The position numbers and the translations under genes are program-made. From IMG/VR virus record IMGVR_UViG_3300035070_000472, positions 1 through 30,155 of that record: a stretch of 30,155 nt of DNA. The stretch is one strand, 5' to 3'. Shown in pieces: positions 1 to 6,907 of this stretch. Positions within the stretch are counted from its first letter, which is position 1; each line of letters opens with the position of its first letter. The notes under the pieces were generated by a model. That model did no database searches. It was not told the origin of the DNA and saw only the letters and a list, made by a program, of their open reading frames with translations. The stretch comes from a virus.

Positions 1-197
1 TTCCAAATGTTTAGCTTTTCTTGGTTCTTACATTCCCAGTTAAATTCACTTAGTATTCCTTGAGTTGCCATAATATCTCCTTTAATACTCAAGCCACCTG
101 AATTTGGAGTTCTTCTTATTGAGGTTTCAAATTCTTTACTTAAATACTTTGCTATTTGTAGCTCAAATCTTTTGCCTTTTTTTTGACTGTTTAACAT
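1..197 (-). CDS. PD-(D/E)XK nuclease, Holliday-junction-resolvase-like (3' end outside window)
   Basis: Only the first 65 codons are inside the window; the gene runs off the left edge. The visible protein has the order expected of a small PD-(D/E)XK endonuclease. A helix carries an early Glu (GKRFELQIAKYL, residues 8-19), then comes RRTPNSGG, then an Asp in IKGDI, then a Glu-x-Lys pair in WECKNQ. The family includes Hjc-type resolvases and phage nucleases that trim recombination intermediates, which suits a gene at the end of the replication operon. The start is the ATG at 197-195; it overlaps the preceding 59-residue gene by 35 nt in another frame. The fold assignment is from motifs; the exact substrate is inferred. 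Confidence 0.75.
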   Translation of the reverse strand, partial: MLNSQKKGKRFELQIAKYLSKEFETSIRRTPNSGGLSIKGDIMATQGILSEFNWECKNQEKLNIW

Positions 198-342
198 CTT
201 CTTTTGGTTTTATTGGTTTACCTGTTTGTTCTATAAATGGTTTATCCTGTATCATTTTATTATCACACAATTCTTTAATTGTCATTTTAGGATAGTTTTT
301 TAATAACCATTCTTTATTTACTGTTAGATATAATTCATTCAT
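163..342 (-). CDS. hypothetical protein, 59 aa
   Basis: A short basic protein (MNELYLTVNKEWLLKNYPKM at the N terminus, then a Lys-rich tail). It begins at an ATG that overlaps the end of the 28-residue membrane peptide by 8 nt and ends inside the start of the downstream nuclease gene, so it sits in the same coupled series. The middle (MTIKELCDNKMI) could form a helix-turn-helix, but that is only an impression. No family was recognised. The tight overlaps on both sides are the main evidence that it is translated. Confidence 0.5.
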   Translation of the reverse strand: MNELYLTVNKEWLLKNYPKMTIKELCDNKMIQDKPFIEQTGKPIKPKEDVKQSKKRQKI

Positions 343-421
343 ACATTTCTTTTCCTATTAATATTCCTGTTATTAAAACTGCTATAAATGATATTGTTAT
401 TATAATGAAATATCCTATCAA
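335..421 (-). CDS. possible 28-aa single-pass membrane peptide (TTG start)
   Basis: Translating from a TTG that overlaps the stop of the upstream gene (TTGA) gives a 28-residue peptide that is almost entirely one hydrophobic segment (residues 2-22, IGYFIIITISFIAVLITG), then the charged end GKEMYE. It fills the otherwise empty gap between two genes and overlaps the next start by 8 nt. Phages often carry such peptides, but nothing here shows its role. The non-ATG start and short length keep confidence low. Confidence 0.35.
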   Translation of the reverse strand: MIGYFIIITISFIAVLITGILIGKEMYE

Positions 422-708
422 AATTCTTGTTTTAATTCTGTTTTTAAATCTTCTATTTGATTTTTTAAATACCTAACCTCAGACCTTAGTAATTCATTGT
501 CTAAGTGCTTTCTAGCATTATCTAATTTAGTTTCTCTTACTTGCTTACCTAAATCTTCAAAGTGTTGCATAAAGCTATTTAAAAGAAATAATGTTTCTGT
601 TAGTGTGTTTAGGTTTTCAAGTTGTCCTTTTGTTTTAGCTTTCTCTTTTGCCTTTAATAACAATATATGAAATTTGTTTTTAATCTCTATTACTTTTAAT
701 AAGTCCAT
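418..708 (-). CDS. coiled-coil protein of unknown function, 96 aa
   Basis: The protein is mostly helical and charged. Residues 1-30 are Lys-rich (KNKFHILLLKAKEKAKTKG) and residues 60-96 form a probable coiled coil (LDNELLRSEVRYLKNQIEDL). It begins right after the stop of the DnaB/RecA-like helicase gene. A small coiled-coil partner next to a replicative helicase suggests an accessory or loader role, but the sequence does not prove it. No family recognised. Confidence 0.65.
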   Translation of the reverse strand: MDLLKVIEIKNKFHILLLKAKEKAKTKGQLENLNTLTETLFLLNSFMQHFEDLGKQVRETKLDNARKHLDNELLRSEVRYLKNQIEDLKTELKQEF

Positions 709-1602
709 TTAAAATATATTTTCTTCATCATTTAATAAATCTTCTTCTTTCTTGTTTAGTGGATTAACACCACCAAGAGTAAAACCAAGTCCATTGTTAT
801 AATCAAACCTAAGAGGGTCACCAAGCATTGTAGGAGTGCCACCTGTCTCTTTGTCCTTAATTTTATATACATGAATTTCTGTTAGCATCCATAAGTCAGG
901 ATGAGATATTAACCTATGACAACATAAAAAATTATCTACTCTGTTTGGAAACACTTGACCACCTTCGCAGTCTGCTTTTCTTGGTGCTTGTATATGCCCA
1001 TTAAGTAAATGGTCAACAGGATAAACTCTTCTAGCTGCTTCAGTTTGTGGATGCATACAAACATAGATAGACTTTCCTGTTCTATTACAGAACTCTCTAA
1101 CATCATTACAAAAATGATAATTTCTATCGAATTGCCCTACTCTTCTATCATGATTTAAACCTGTATAAGGGTCAATAACACAAGCATCTACATCTGCATC
1201 TGCAAATATGTTTAATAGTTCTTTATGACTATATAGCTTACTATTGTCAATAAATTTAAAATACTGACTTATCTCTTGATTATAAAATTCTATTTTACTT
1301 TTAATAATATCTTTAAATTTTATGCCTAGCCACATTTGAATAATATCTCTTTTAAGTTGACCTGCTCTATTTTCACCACTCCAAATAATAAACTTCTTAT
1401 TATTAAGTTTAGCTTGACATAGTAAATACCATAATAACCAGTTAGTCTTACCTACATTATCAAGTCCTAGAACCATATTAAACTCTGCTCTTTTAAATAA
1501 AAAATGATTATCTAATTGGCAGCCAATACCTAAACCTTGTTTAATTTTACCATCTTTATAAGCATGAAGATATTTTACTGTTGAATTATCTTTTAATATC
1601 AT
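709..1602 (-). CDS. DnaB/RecA-superfamily ATPase, probable replicative helicase
   Basis: A 297-residue RecA-fold ATPase matching the C-terminal motor domain of DnaB-type helicases. The P-loop is GLDNVGKT (46-53). FIIWSGENRAGQLKRDII (71-88) fits the segment after the first strand of DnaB, where a Glu and an Arg precede a long helix. Walker B is VDACVIDPY with D144 at the end of the strand. SIYVCMHPQTEAAR follows, as in motif H3. The later stretch DCEGGQVFPNRVDNFLCCHR is typical of phage versions. There is no DnaB N-terminal primase-interaction domain, as in many phage helicases. The gene overlaps the upstream replication-initiator-like gene by 4 nt (ATGA), so the two are probably translated together. 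It is expected to unwind phage DNA at the origin or fork. A RadA/KaiC-like ATPase is the alternative. Confidence 0.8.
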   Translation of the reverse strand: MILKDNSTVKYLHAYKDGKIKQGLGIGCQLDNHFLFKRAEFNMVLGLDNVGKTNWLLWYLLCQAKLNNKKFIIWSGENRAGQLKRDIIQMWLGIKFKDIIKSKIEFYNQEISQYFKFIDNSKLYSHKELLNIFADADVDACVIDPYTGLNHDRRVGQFDRNYHFCNDVREFCNRTGKSIYVCMHPQTEAARRVYPVDHLLNGHIQAPRKADCEGGQVFPNRVDNFLCCHRLISHPDLWMLTEIHVYKIKDKETGGTPTMLGDPLRFDYNNGLGFTLGGVNPLNKKEEDLLNDEENIF

Positions 1603-2033
1603 TTCTTAATTAGTTTTTTTATATCATCACTAACTTTCAAAACATTATCATTAGCATAATTATCTTTTCTTATTTTATCTTTTCTTAATGCTTGAGTATT
1701 GGTGTAGCTTTGCTTTAGCTTTGCTGTAGCATTACCACCTTTAGAACCTGCTTCAACTCTTTTAGAATGTGCTATTGTTCTTTCTTTGTATTGTTTATCT
1801 AGCCATTTAATAACTATTTTATTCTTAACACACTTAATTAATTTAGTTTCTAGTAGTACATCATAATTAGTGCCTGTAATAGCTTTTAATTCTTGGTCTG
1901 ATACTTTACAACCTTTAGACCAGTAAAAGCAGCAGACTCTAATAAATGCTCCCTGCACTTCTATTTTTTGAAATGCTATAGTTCCTGTTAACCATTGGTT
2001 AGGAAAAAATTTAAAGTAAGGTAATTCTATCAT
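1599..2033 (-). CDS. replication initiator / replisome-organizer-like protein
   Basis: The 144-residue protein opens with PYFKFFPNQWLTGTIAFQ and EVQGAFIRVCCFYWSKG, the pattern of DUF1376 / Lin1244-type winged-helix domains found in phage replisome organizers. Residues 1-90 are this DNA-binding-like region. A low-complexity basic linker follows (GGNATAKLKQSYTNTQALRK), then a short C-terminal tail that could contact the helicase. The linker is encoded by 11-bp direct repeats (separate entry), as the lambda origin iterons lie inside gene O. The gene overlaps the helicase gene by 4 nt. Family and context support replication initiation; binding to the internal repeats is inferred. Confidence 0.65.
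   Translation of the reverse strand: MIELPYFKFFPNQWLTGTIAFQKIEVQGAFIRVCCFYWSKGCKVSDQELKAITGTNYDVLLETKLIKCVKNKIVIKWLDKQYKERTIAHSKRVEAGSKGGNATAKLKQSYTNTQALRKDKIRKDNYANDNVLKVSDDIKKLIKK
1662..1736. repeat. 11-bp iterons plus AT-rich flank inside the replication gene; candidate origin
   Basis: On the plus strand, CTTAATGCT (1684-1692) is followed by four consecutive 11-mers: TGAGTATTGGT, GTAGCTTTGCT, TTAGCTTTGCT and GTAGCATTACC (1693-1736). They share the core AGCnTTGCT. An A/T-only-rich, TCTTTT-repeat flank lies at 1662-1683. The 11-bp period is not a multiple of three, so it does not come from a repeated peptide; it points to DNA-level selection, one helical turn per unit. Iterons beside an unwinding-prone tract inside the initiator gene are the classic arrangement of lambdoid origins. 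Origin function is inferred. Confidence 0.6.
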
Positions 2034-2043
2034 AGTTTAGTTT

Positions 2044-3060
2044 TTAAAATAATATTTCTTGTTTAGCTTTTTCTGTAAATCTTTTATTAGCTAAAGACAT
2101 ATTAATAATAGCTTGTTTATAATAACTATCTTTTAATTCTATACCTATTGCTTTTCTACCTAATGATACTGGACTGTAAACCTCAGAACCAACACCCATA
2201 AAAGGAGTTAAAACAATTTCATTAGGATTAGAATATAATTCTACTAACCTATCAATTACATCTAGCTGAAGTGGATGTACATGCTTTTCATCATCTTCTT
2301 CTCTACTATCTCTAAATGGTAATATATTATCTATTCTTATGTCATCCCATACAGAAGATGCATATCTTTGCCAGATATAATGACTTAATTTATTTGTTTT
2401 AGGGTCTGTATGGTTAATATATTTTTTGTTTAAATATTGCCAAAGTTCTTTTTCATTTACATTAGATTTATTAGCATTATTCCATGCACTTAAAATGTTT
2501 GGTAAAATTGGAGTAGCACCAAAATATTTAGTAAGTCCTTTTTTATGAGTAACTGGTATTTGATTTTCACCTTTTTTAGTAAATATTAAAACATAGTCAG
2601 GCATAGCAGTAAAACATTTTGTACTATCTTCTACTATAAATTTATGCATTAGACTTTGCACCATTGTTCTCATCCTTACTTTTAATGGTTCTTTCCATAT
2701 AGTTATTCTATTTCTATATTCAAAACCATATTTAGAATGAAGCCTAATTATTTCATTAGGAAAATCCCAAAGCCTACAAGTATTATCAAAAACATCTGTA
2801 CAATGTACTGCAGTAATTCTACCATCTTTTGTAACTCTTGCAATTTCTTTTATTAAAAATTCATATTGATTTAAAAATTGTTCTTTACTTTCACAGTTAC
2901 TAAAATCTCTTTCACTACTAGAGTAATTATATAGACCTGCAAATGGTGGAGAATATATTGATAAATCAATACTTTTATTATCTAATGTTGGTAATACTTC
3001 CATACAGTCACTATTATAAATAGCATAATTTTCTTTAATTATTTGTTCTTTTGTTTTCAT
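2044..3060 (-). CDS. DNA methyltransferase (N6-adenine or N4-cytosine, beta-type motif order)
   Basis: A 338-residue site-specific DNA methyltransferase. The catalytic motif IV is SPPF (37-40) after IYNSDCMEVLPTL. The SAM-binding motif I lies near the C terminus as TPFMGVGSE (285-293), followed by GRKAIGIELKDSYYKQA (301-317). The order IV then I is the beta class. SPPF occurs in both N4-cytosine and N6-adenine enzymes of this type, so the target base cannot be read off. It lies directly downstream of an SNF2 helicase (2 nt gap) and a nuclease gene. It may protect phage DNA from host restriction or mark the phage genome. No cognate restriction subunit is evident, although the adjacent nuclease is a candidate partner. 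Confidence 0.88.
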   Translation of the reverse strand: MKTKEQIIKENYAIYNSDCMEVLPTLDNKSIDLSIYSPPFAGLYNYSSSERDFSNCESKEQFLNQYEFLIKEIARVTKDGRITAVHCTDVFDNTCRLWDFPNEIIRLHSKYGFEYRNRITIWKEPLKVRMRTMVQSLMHKFIVEDSTKCFTAMPDYVLIFTKKGENQIPVTHKKGLTKYFGATPILPNILSAWNNANKSNVNEKELWQYLNKKYINHTDPKTNKLSHYIWQRYASSVWDDIRIDNILPFRDSREEDDEKHVHPLQLDVIDRLVELYSNPNEIVLTPFMGVGSEVYSPVSLGRKAIGIELKDSYYKQAIINMSLANKRFTEKAKQEILF

Positions 3061-3062
3061 AG

Positions 3063-4424
3063 TTATATAAATTTTGGTTTTATTATTTCTTTATTAAATT
3101 CTTTATTTTTAATTATAAATTTTTGATTAACATTTTTAGTTAAGTTTTCATATAATTTAATTGCTTTTTTTGTTTTTGTTTCTAATGACTTTAAGACTCT
3201 TGTTTGACCATCTGAAATAACTAAATCTATTGTAACTTCATTTTTTTGACCAAATCTCCAAAATCTTCTTATAGCTTGATAATATTGTTCATAAGAATAA
3301 GTAGGAAAAAAAACAGAATGATTACAATGCTGCCAATTTAAACCCATTCCAGTTATTTTAGCTTTAGTTATAATTCTTTTTATTTTACCATTTGCAAAAT
3401 CTAAAAGTATTTGTTCTTTTTTATCTATTGACATACTCCCTTTAATTTCTATTGCTTCACTATCTAATTTATTTATTAAACTACTTTCATCATTTAAGTT
3501 AACCCAATATACAGAAGTTTTACCTTTTGCTAATTCTACTGCTTTATTACATCTTTCAGTAATAGTCTGTCTTTGTTCATGTCTAATTTCATTAAAATTT
3601 TTAGCTATAATATTAAACATTTGTATTTGTCCATCTATGTCAATAGTAGAGTTATTTTTAACAATATGTTTAGTTATGTTTAATTTTGGTAAAATATAAC
3701 CATCATTTTTAAAACCTAAGTCTGAAGGCATTTTAATCATTATAGACCATTGGTTAACCCATTTAAAAAAATCTTTTTCTGCATAAGGTTTTAAATACCA
3801 TTTTTCTCCTGCATGTTTAGGGTCAATAGAATTATTATTATTTTTAAAAAACTTACCTAACATATCAATATAACCCATATAACCTAATGCCTCTGAACTT
3901 GTACCTAATTCTATAAAATCATTAGGAGAAGGTGTAGCAGTACTTAAAAATCTATAAGGTAATTTTTTAATAAATAATGTAATTTGATTTTTAATTTTGC
4001 CTTCAAAATTTTTAAGTATAGAACTTTCATCTAAAATAACTCCTTTAAAATCTTTACTATTAAAATAATGCAATCTTTCATAATTACATATTACAATATT
4101 TTTAGTATAATTACCATCTTTGCTATATTCAATATTAGTAATTCCTATTTTTTTTGCCTCTATTATAAATTGAAAAGCAACAGCCAAAGGAGTTAAAATT
4201 AAAACTTTACCCTTAGTATGGTTAACAACATTTTGAGCTATTGCTAATTGTATTAAAGTTTTACCAAGACCAGTATCAGCAAAAATACCTATTCTGCCTT
4301 TTTTAACTGCTTTACTTATTATTTCTTTTTGAAAGTCAAAAGCTATTTTAGGTATGTAATTTGGTTCAAAACCAAAGTCACCTATACTGTGCTTTTTATT
4401 ATTTATAAATTCTTTATAATTCAT
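3063..4424 (-). CDS. SNF2-family DNA translocase/helicase
   Basis: A 453-residue superfamily 2 helicase core. Motif I is ADTGLGKT (49-56), motif II is LDESS (131-135), motif III is STATPSPND (161-169). The second RecA lobe ends with GMGLNWQHCNHSVF and motif VI QAIRRFWRFGQ. The DESS box, the AT-P-PND motif and the R-x-x-RFGQ ending match SNF2/Rad54-like phage translocases. It is sandwiched between a PD-(D/E)XK nuclease gene (3 nt gap) and a methyltransferase gene (2 nt gap). This trio recurs in phages and could serve fork processing, recombination or a modification system. The translocase call is firm; its job is inferred from context. Confidence 0.85.
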   Translation of the reverse strand: MNYKEFINNKKHSIGDFGFEPNYIPKIAFDFQKEIISKAVKKGRIGIFADTGLGKTLIQLAIAQNVVNHTKGKVLILTPLAVAFQFIIEAKKIGITNIEYSKDGNYTKNIVICNYERLHYFNSKDFKGVILDESSILKNFEGKIKNQITLFIKKLPYRFLSTATPSPNDFIELGTSSEALGYMGYIDMLGKFFKNNNNSIDPKHAGEKWYLKPYAEKDFFKWVNQWSIMIKMPSDLGFKNDGYILPKLNITKHIVKNNSTIDIDGQIQMFNIIAKNFNEIRHEQRQTITERCNKAVELAKGKTSVYWVNLNDESSLINKLDSEAIEIKGSMSIDKKEQILLDFANGKIKRIITKAKITGMGLNWQHCNHSVFFPTYSYEQYYQAIRRFWRFGQKNEVTIDLVISDGQTRVLKSLETKTKKAIKLYENLTKNVNQKFIIKNKEFNKEIIKPKFI

Positions 4425-4427
4425 AGT

Positions 4428-4892
4428 TTAGTTTATTAGTTTGTTTAAATTTATTAATTTATATGGTTCTTTGTTGTCAGGCATTAATTTTGTTTCACAA
4501 GTTTTAGATTTATTAATTAAATTATTTAATGATATTTTTAAATACCTATTTCTTTTATGACTATAAATAAAAAAATATACATTGATAAAATAATTCCAGT
4601 ATTTATAACCTTTAACATCACAATCTTTTAGTCTTAAATTATCTTCACTATCAAATGATTTACATTCTATAAAATAAAAATTATTGTTAGAGTTTATGAT
4701 ATAATCAGGTTGTTTTTTAAGTCTATAATCTAAATTAAAATAATCATTTCCTATTTTCATTTCATCTCTTTTTTCTTGACTAAAACCAAAATGAAAAAAA
4801 GATATATTTTTAGATTTTAAATACTCTTCACATTTTTTTTCTGAAATATTTGCAAATTTATTTCTTTCTTTAAAAGGTTTTTTATAGCTCAT
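4428..4892 (-). CDS. PD-(D/E)XK family nuclease (VRR-NUC/resolvase-like)
   Basis: A 154-residue protein with a recognisable nuclease core: an N-terminal helix with Glu (SEKKCEEYL, 17-25), an Asp in KQPDYII (D63) and ECK at 76-78 in FYFIECKSF, followed by a Lys/Tyr-rich helix. This is the D-(x)n-E-x-K layout of PD-(D/E)XK enzymes. Its stop overlaps nothing; it lies 3 nt from the SNF2 gene, and its start overlaps the end of the glycosyltransferase-like gene by 4 nt. Codon use is extremely AT-rich, even for this window. A structure-specific nuclease paired with the helicase is the likeliest role; a restriction endonuclease is an alternative. Confidence 0.65.
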   Translation of the reverse strand: MSYKKPFKERNKFANISEKKCEEYLKSKNISFFHFGFSQEKRDEMKIGNDYFNLDYRLKKQPDYIINSNNNFYFIECKSFDSEDNLRLKDCDVKGYKYWNYFINVYFFIYSHKRNRYLKISLNNLINKSKTCETKLMPDNKEPYKLINLNKLIN

Positions 4893-5716
4893 AGTTCTAT
4901 TAATTTCATGCCATAATTATTAACACCTTTCTTTTTAATATAATCTTTTTTAAATATAAGTTTGTTTTTTTTGAATGGTCTATAATCTACTTGATGATGC
5001 CATCTATTAAATCTCCATACTACTTTAACAATGTCTGGATGTTGTTTTTGTAATGACTCTGCAAACTCTCTTCTATTATTTGTCTTTTCATATAGTTCAT
5101 TAGTATTACCACCTTTCATAGTCATTGTAGTAGCTTTTTCTTGTGTAAATGCATTAAATTGAACAGTACATAAACCAGACTTCATAACTCTAATACTTAA
5201 ATCTGTATCTTCATTAAATCTACCTCTCCAATTAAAAGGAATATCATTTTTAATAAGCAATACTGAATATATTCTAGTGTTAATTACAAAAGGTTTCATC
5301 TTTGTTTTAGCTATTGTAAAAAAATCATAAGCAGGACCGGCAAGAGCTACATTTTCATATCTATCTACAAAATCTTCCATTATCTTGAATATAGTTCCTG
5401 AAGTTACTCTAACTTGATAATTTCTATTTAATCTATTAAAGTATGGAATATTATCATCTAATAACCAATGTCTTTTAAAACCTCTTTCTATCGAGTCTTG
5501 CCAACACCAATTTCTAGCAGGAATACTACCTTCACCTAAATTACTAAAAGGTAATATTTTAATTTTGCTTTCATCAATGTATTTATTGTATTCTTCAAAC
5601 TCTTGAGGCTCTATAACAATATGATAATCAACATTCATTTTTTCAAGTCCTATGCTTGTTTGTCTGCTTTCTGCTCTACCTTTAGAAATTATATATACAG
5701 GATATTTAGGTTTCAT
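4889..5716 (-). CDS. TET-associated glycosyltransferase-like (TAGT/GT-A fold) protein
   Basis: The 275-residue protein begins PVYIISKGRAESRQTSIGLE and continues YHIVIEPQEFEEY and LPFSNLGEGSIPARNWCW. These are hallmarks of the phage proteins described as TET/JBP-associated glycosyltransferases. LLDDNI (85-90) fits the metal/nucleotide-sugar DxD-like site of a GT-A fold, and RFNEDTDLSIR (166-176) supplies the acidic residues expected late in the domain. The family is predicted to act on modified DNA bases. No TET/JBP dioxygenase or thymidylate hydroxymethylase is in this window, so the acceptor is unknown; it may be encoded elsewhere in the phage or be absent. It overlaps the small upstream gene by 11 nt and the nuclease gene by 4 nt. 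Confidence 0.7.
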   Translation of the reverse strand: MKPKYPVYIISKGRAESRQTSIGLEKMNVDYHIVIEPQEFEEYNKYIDESKIKILPFSNLGEGSIPARNWCWQDSIERGFKRHWLLDDNIPYFNRLNRNYQVRVTSGTIFKIMEDFVDRYENVALAGPAYDFFTIAKTKMKPFVINTRIYSVLLIKNDIPFNWRGRFNEDTDLSIRVMKSGLCTVQFNAFTQEKATTMTMKGGNTNELYEKTNNRREFAESLQKQHPDIVKVVWRFNRWHHQVDYRPFKKNKLIFKKDYIKKKGVNNYGMKLIEL

Positions 5717-5966
5717 CTATATAGCTTTTATTTGTTCTTATTCTTTTTTTTAATTCTGGAAACCATAAAGAAGGCAATTTAGCAGATATTTTTTGACCTA
5801 TTAATTCAGCAAACTTTTGTACATCTTTTTCATTTCTAAAATGCACTATAATTTTTCTTTTGCTTGTTAAATCTTCTTGAATAAACTCAGGCATATCTTG
5901 CCAATGTTCTTTCCATTTTTGCATATCATCATAATCATCAAATAGCTTTAAGTTGTTTTTGCTCAT
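5706..5966 (-). CDS. conserved small protein paired with the glycosyltransferase-like gene
   Basis: An 86-residue protein with the segments EHWQDMPEFIQEDL, then KIIVHFRNEKDVQKFAELIG, then SLWFPE. From memory, this pattern (MPEF-QED, then a beta strand, then EDV-FA-LIGQ, ending in a WFP motif) recurs next to TAGT-like genes in phages. It looks like one small alpha/beta domain with no catalytic motif. Its end overlaps the glycosyltransferase-like start by 11 nt, implying coupled translation and possibly a partner subunit. Function unknown. Confidence 0.65.
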   Translation of the reverse strand: MSKNNLKLFDDYDDMQKWKEHWQDMPEFIQEDLTSKRKIIVHFRNEKDVQKFAELIGQKISAKLPSLWFPELKKRIRTNKSYIDET

Positions 5967-6244
5967 TAGTTATATTGTTTTAAATTATCATAATAAAAAT
6001 CTTGTTCTTCTTTTGAAAGTTCTTTAAGATTATATGTTGGTATAGAGCCATACTGCCATTCATTTTGATAATATGACTCTTGCTTTCCTGTTATTTCTAT
6101 TTTATCTACAATGTATTTAAACTTCTTTTTAGAGTAGTTAAAATTGTTATTTAACCAAGTATAACCTAAACCCCAATTCTCTGCTAACTCTGGAAGTGTA
6201 TATCCCATGCTTAGCTGCTCTGTAATAAAATCATTATCTAACAA
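5966..6244 (-). CDS. hypothetical protein with possible N-terminal helix-turn-helix (TTG start)
   Basis: A 92-residue protein. Residues 8-32 (EQLSMGYTLPELAENWGLGY) resemble a helix-turn-helix: helix, turn, then a recognition-like helix. The C-terminal half is Tyr/Glu/Gln-rich and has no recognised motif. No in-frame ATG lies near the N terminus, so TTG at 6244-6242 is the likely start. The stop overlaps the start of the next gene by 1 nt (TAATG). It could be a small DNA-binding regulator of the early operon, but this is inference. Confidence 0.55.
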   Translation of the reverse strand: MLDNDFITEQLSMGYTLPELAENWGLGYTWLNNNFNYSKKKFKYIVDKIEITGKQESYYQNEWQYGSIPTYNLKELSKEEQDFYYDNLKQYN

Positions 6245-6275
6245 TGTACCAACCTTTTTTAATTAAATAATCTGT

Positions 6276-6647
6276 TCAAAATGGTAAATCATCACCATCT
6301 TCTTCAATAGTTTCTTTCTTTGCTGCTCTTTCTTTTTCAGCATCTGTAGGAGCATCTTTAAACTCATTAAATATATTCCATGCTACTAATGAAGTGTAGT
6401 ATTTACCTTTAAATTCATTAGTCTTAACATTGAAACCTACAGTAACTTTAGAACCTACTTTATTCCATTTGTTAAACTTCTCTATTTTATCTTCTCCAAA
6501 TATTTCAAAGTAATAGTAGTTGTTATACTCTGCATCTGTTTGGACTAAGAAGTTTAACTTTTGCCATTCTTTGCCAGTAGCTTTACTAACTCCTTTCTGT
6601 AATTCTAACACTTTTGTTATATTACCTGTAATTTTTAATTCACTCAT
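6276..6647 (-). CDS. single-stranded DNA-binding protein-like (DUF3127 type)
   Basis: A 123-residue protein opening KITGNITKVLELQKGVSKAT and continuing with a WQKLNFLVQT strand. This is the OB-fold pattern of DUF3127, an SSB-like family common in Bacteroidota. The C terminus is acidic and ends EEDGDDLPF, very like the D-D-x-P-F tip by which bacterial SSBs bind partner proteins. The start overlaps the stop of the small upstream gene (ATGA), so both are probably co-translated. It should coat single-stranded DNA during replication and exonuclease-driven recombination; the exonuclease gene lies just upstream. Confidence 0.8.
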   Translation of the reverse strand: MSELKITGNITKVLELQKGVSKATGKEWQKLNFLVQTDAEYNNYYYFEIFGEDKIEKFNKWNKVGSKVTVGFNVKTNEFKGKYYTSLVAWNIFNEFKDAPTDAEKERAAKKETIEEDGDDLPF

Positions 6648-6808
6648 TTTATTTTTTTTTGTTGGTTAATTAATTTCTGTAAAATATTATTTAAAAAATT
6701 TTCAATTGTTTCTGGGTGTGTAGAAAGTTTTGGATTAAATTCTATTATGTCTTTTTTAACTATATCTATTAAATAGTCAAACTCATAGTATTCTAATTTT
6801 TCACTCAT
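6644..6808 (-). CDS. hypothetical protein, 54 aa, coupled to SSB
   Basis: An open frame of 54 codons begins with ATG at 6808-6806 after the A-rich leader AAACAAATAAAAAACAAATA and reads MSEKLEYYEFDYLIDIVKKD... to a Lys-rich end. Its TGA overlaps the ATG of the SSB gene by 4 nt, strong evidence for a real, coupled cistron. The composition is acidic, then basic, mostly helical, with no recognised family. It may modulate SSB, but nothing in the sequence shows this. Confidence 0.6.
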   Translation of the reverse strand: MSEKLEYYEFDYLIDIVKKDIIEFNPKLSTHPETIENFLNNILQKLINQQKKIK

Positions 6809-6837
6809 TTTATTTGTTTTTTATTTGTTTAAAAATA

Positions 6838-6904
6838 TGTGTTAGCTTTCAATTAATAAATAAAATTCACCTCAAGTTATTTACTGCCCTTACTAACTAA
6901 CACA
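6838..6904. repeat. 8-bp perfect inverted repeat flanking a gene-free spacer
   Basis: TGTGTTAG (6838-6845) is mirrored by CTAACACA (6897-6904) across 51 nt; the arms extend to 9 of 10 matches. The spacer lies between the exonuclease stop and the 54-aa gene start. On the minus strand the distal arm is followed by TATTTTT. It could be a long-range hairpin acting as a weak terminator or an RNA-processing site, or a protein-binding site. The spacer 6809-6907 holds no other gene. Confidence 0.4.
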
Positions 6905-6907
6905 ATG

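Noticed and set aside
104-295. Plus-strand 63-aa hydrophobic frame at the left edge
   Set aside because: It is antisense to the nuclease and 59-aa genes, whose coupled starts and nuclease motifs are better supported.
2031-2040. Recurrent AACTATGA context at several starts (2033, 3060, 4424, 4892, 8510, 28917)
   Set aside because: It is short and A-rich as expected for starts without Shine-Dalgarno sequences; no evidence for a specific regulator.
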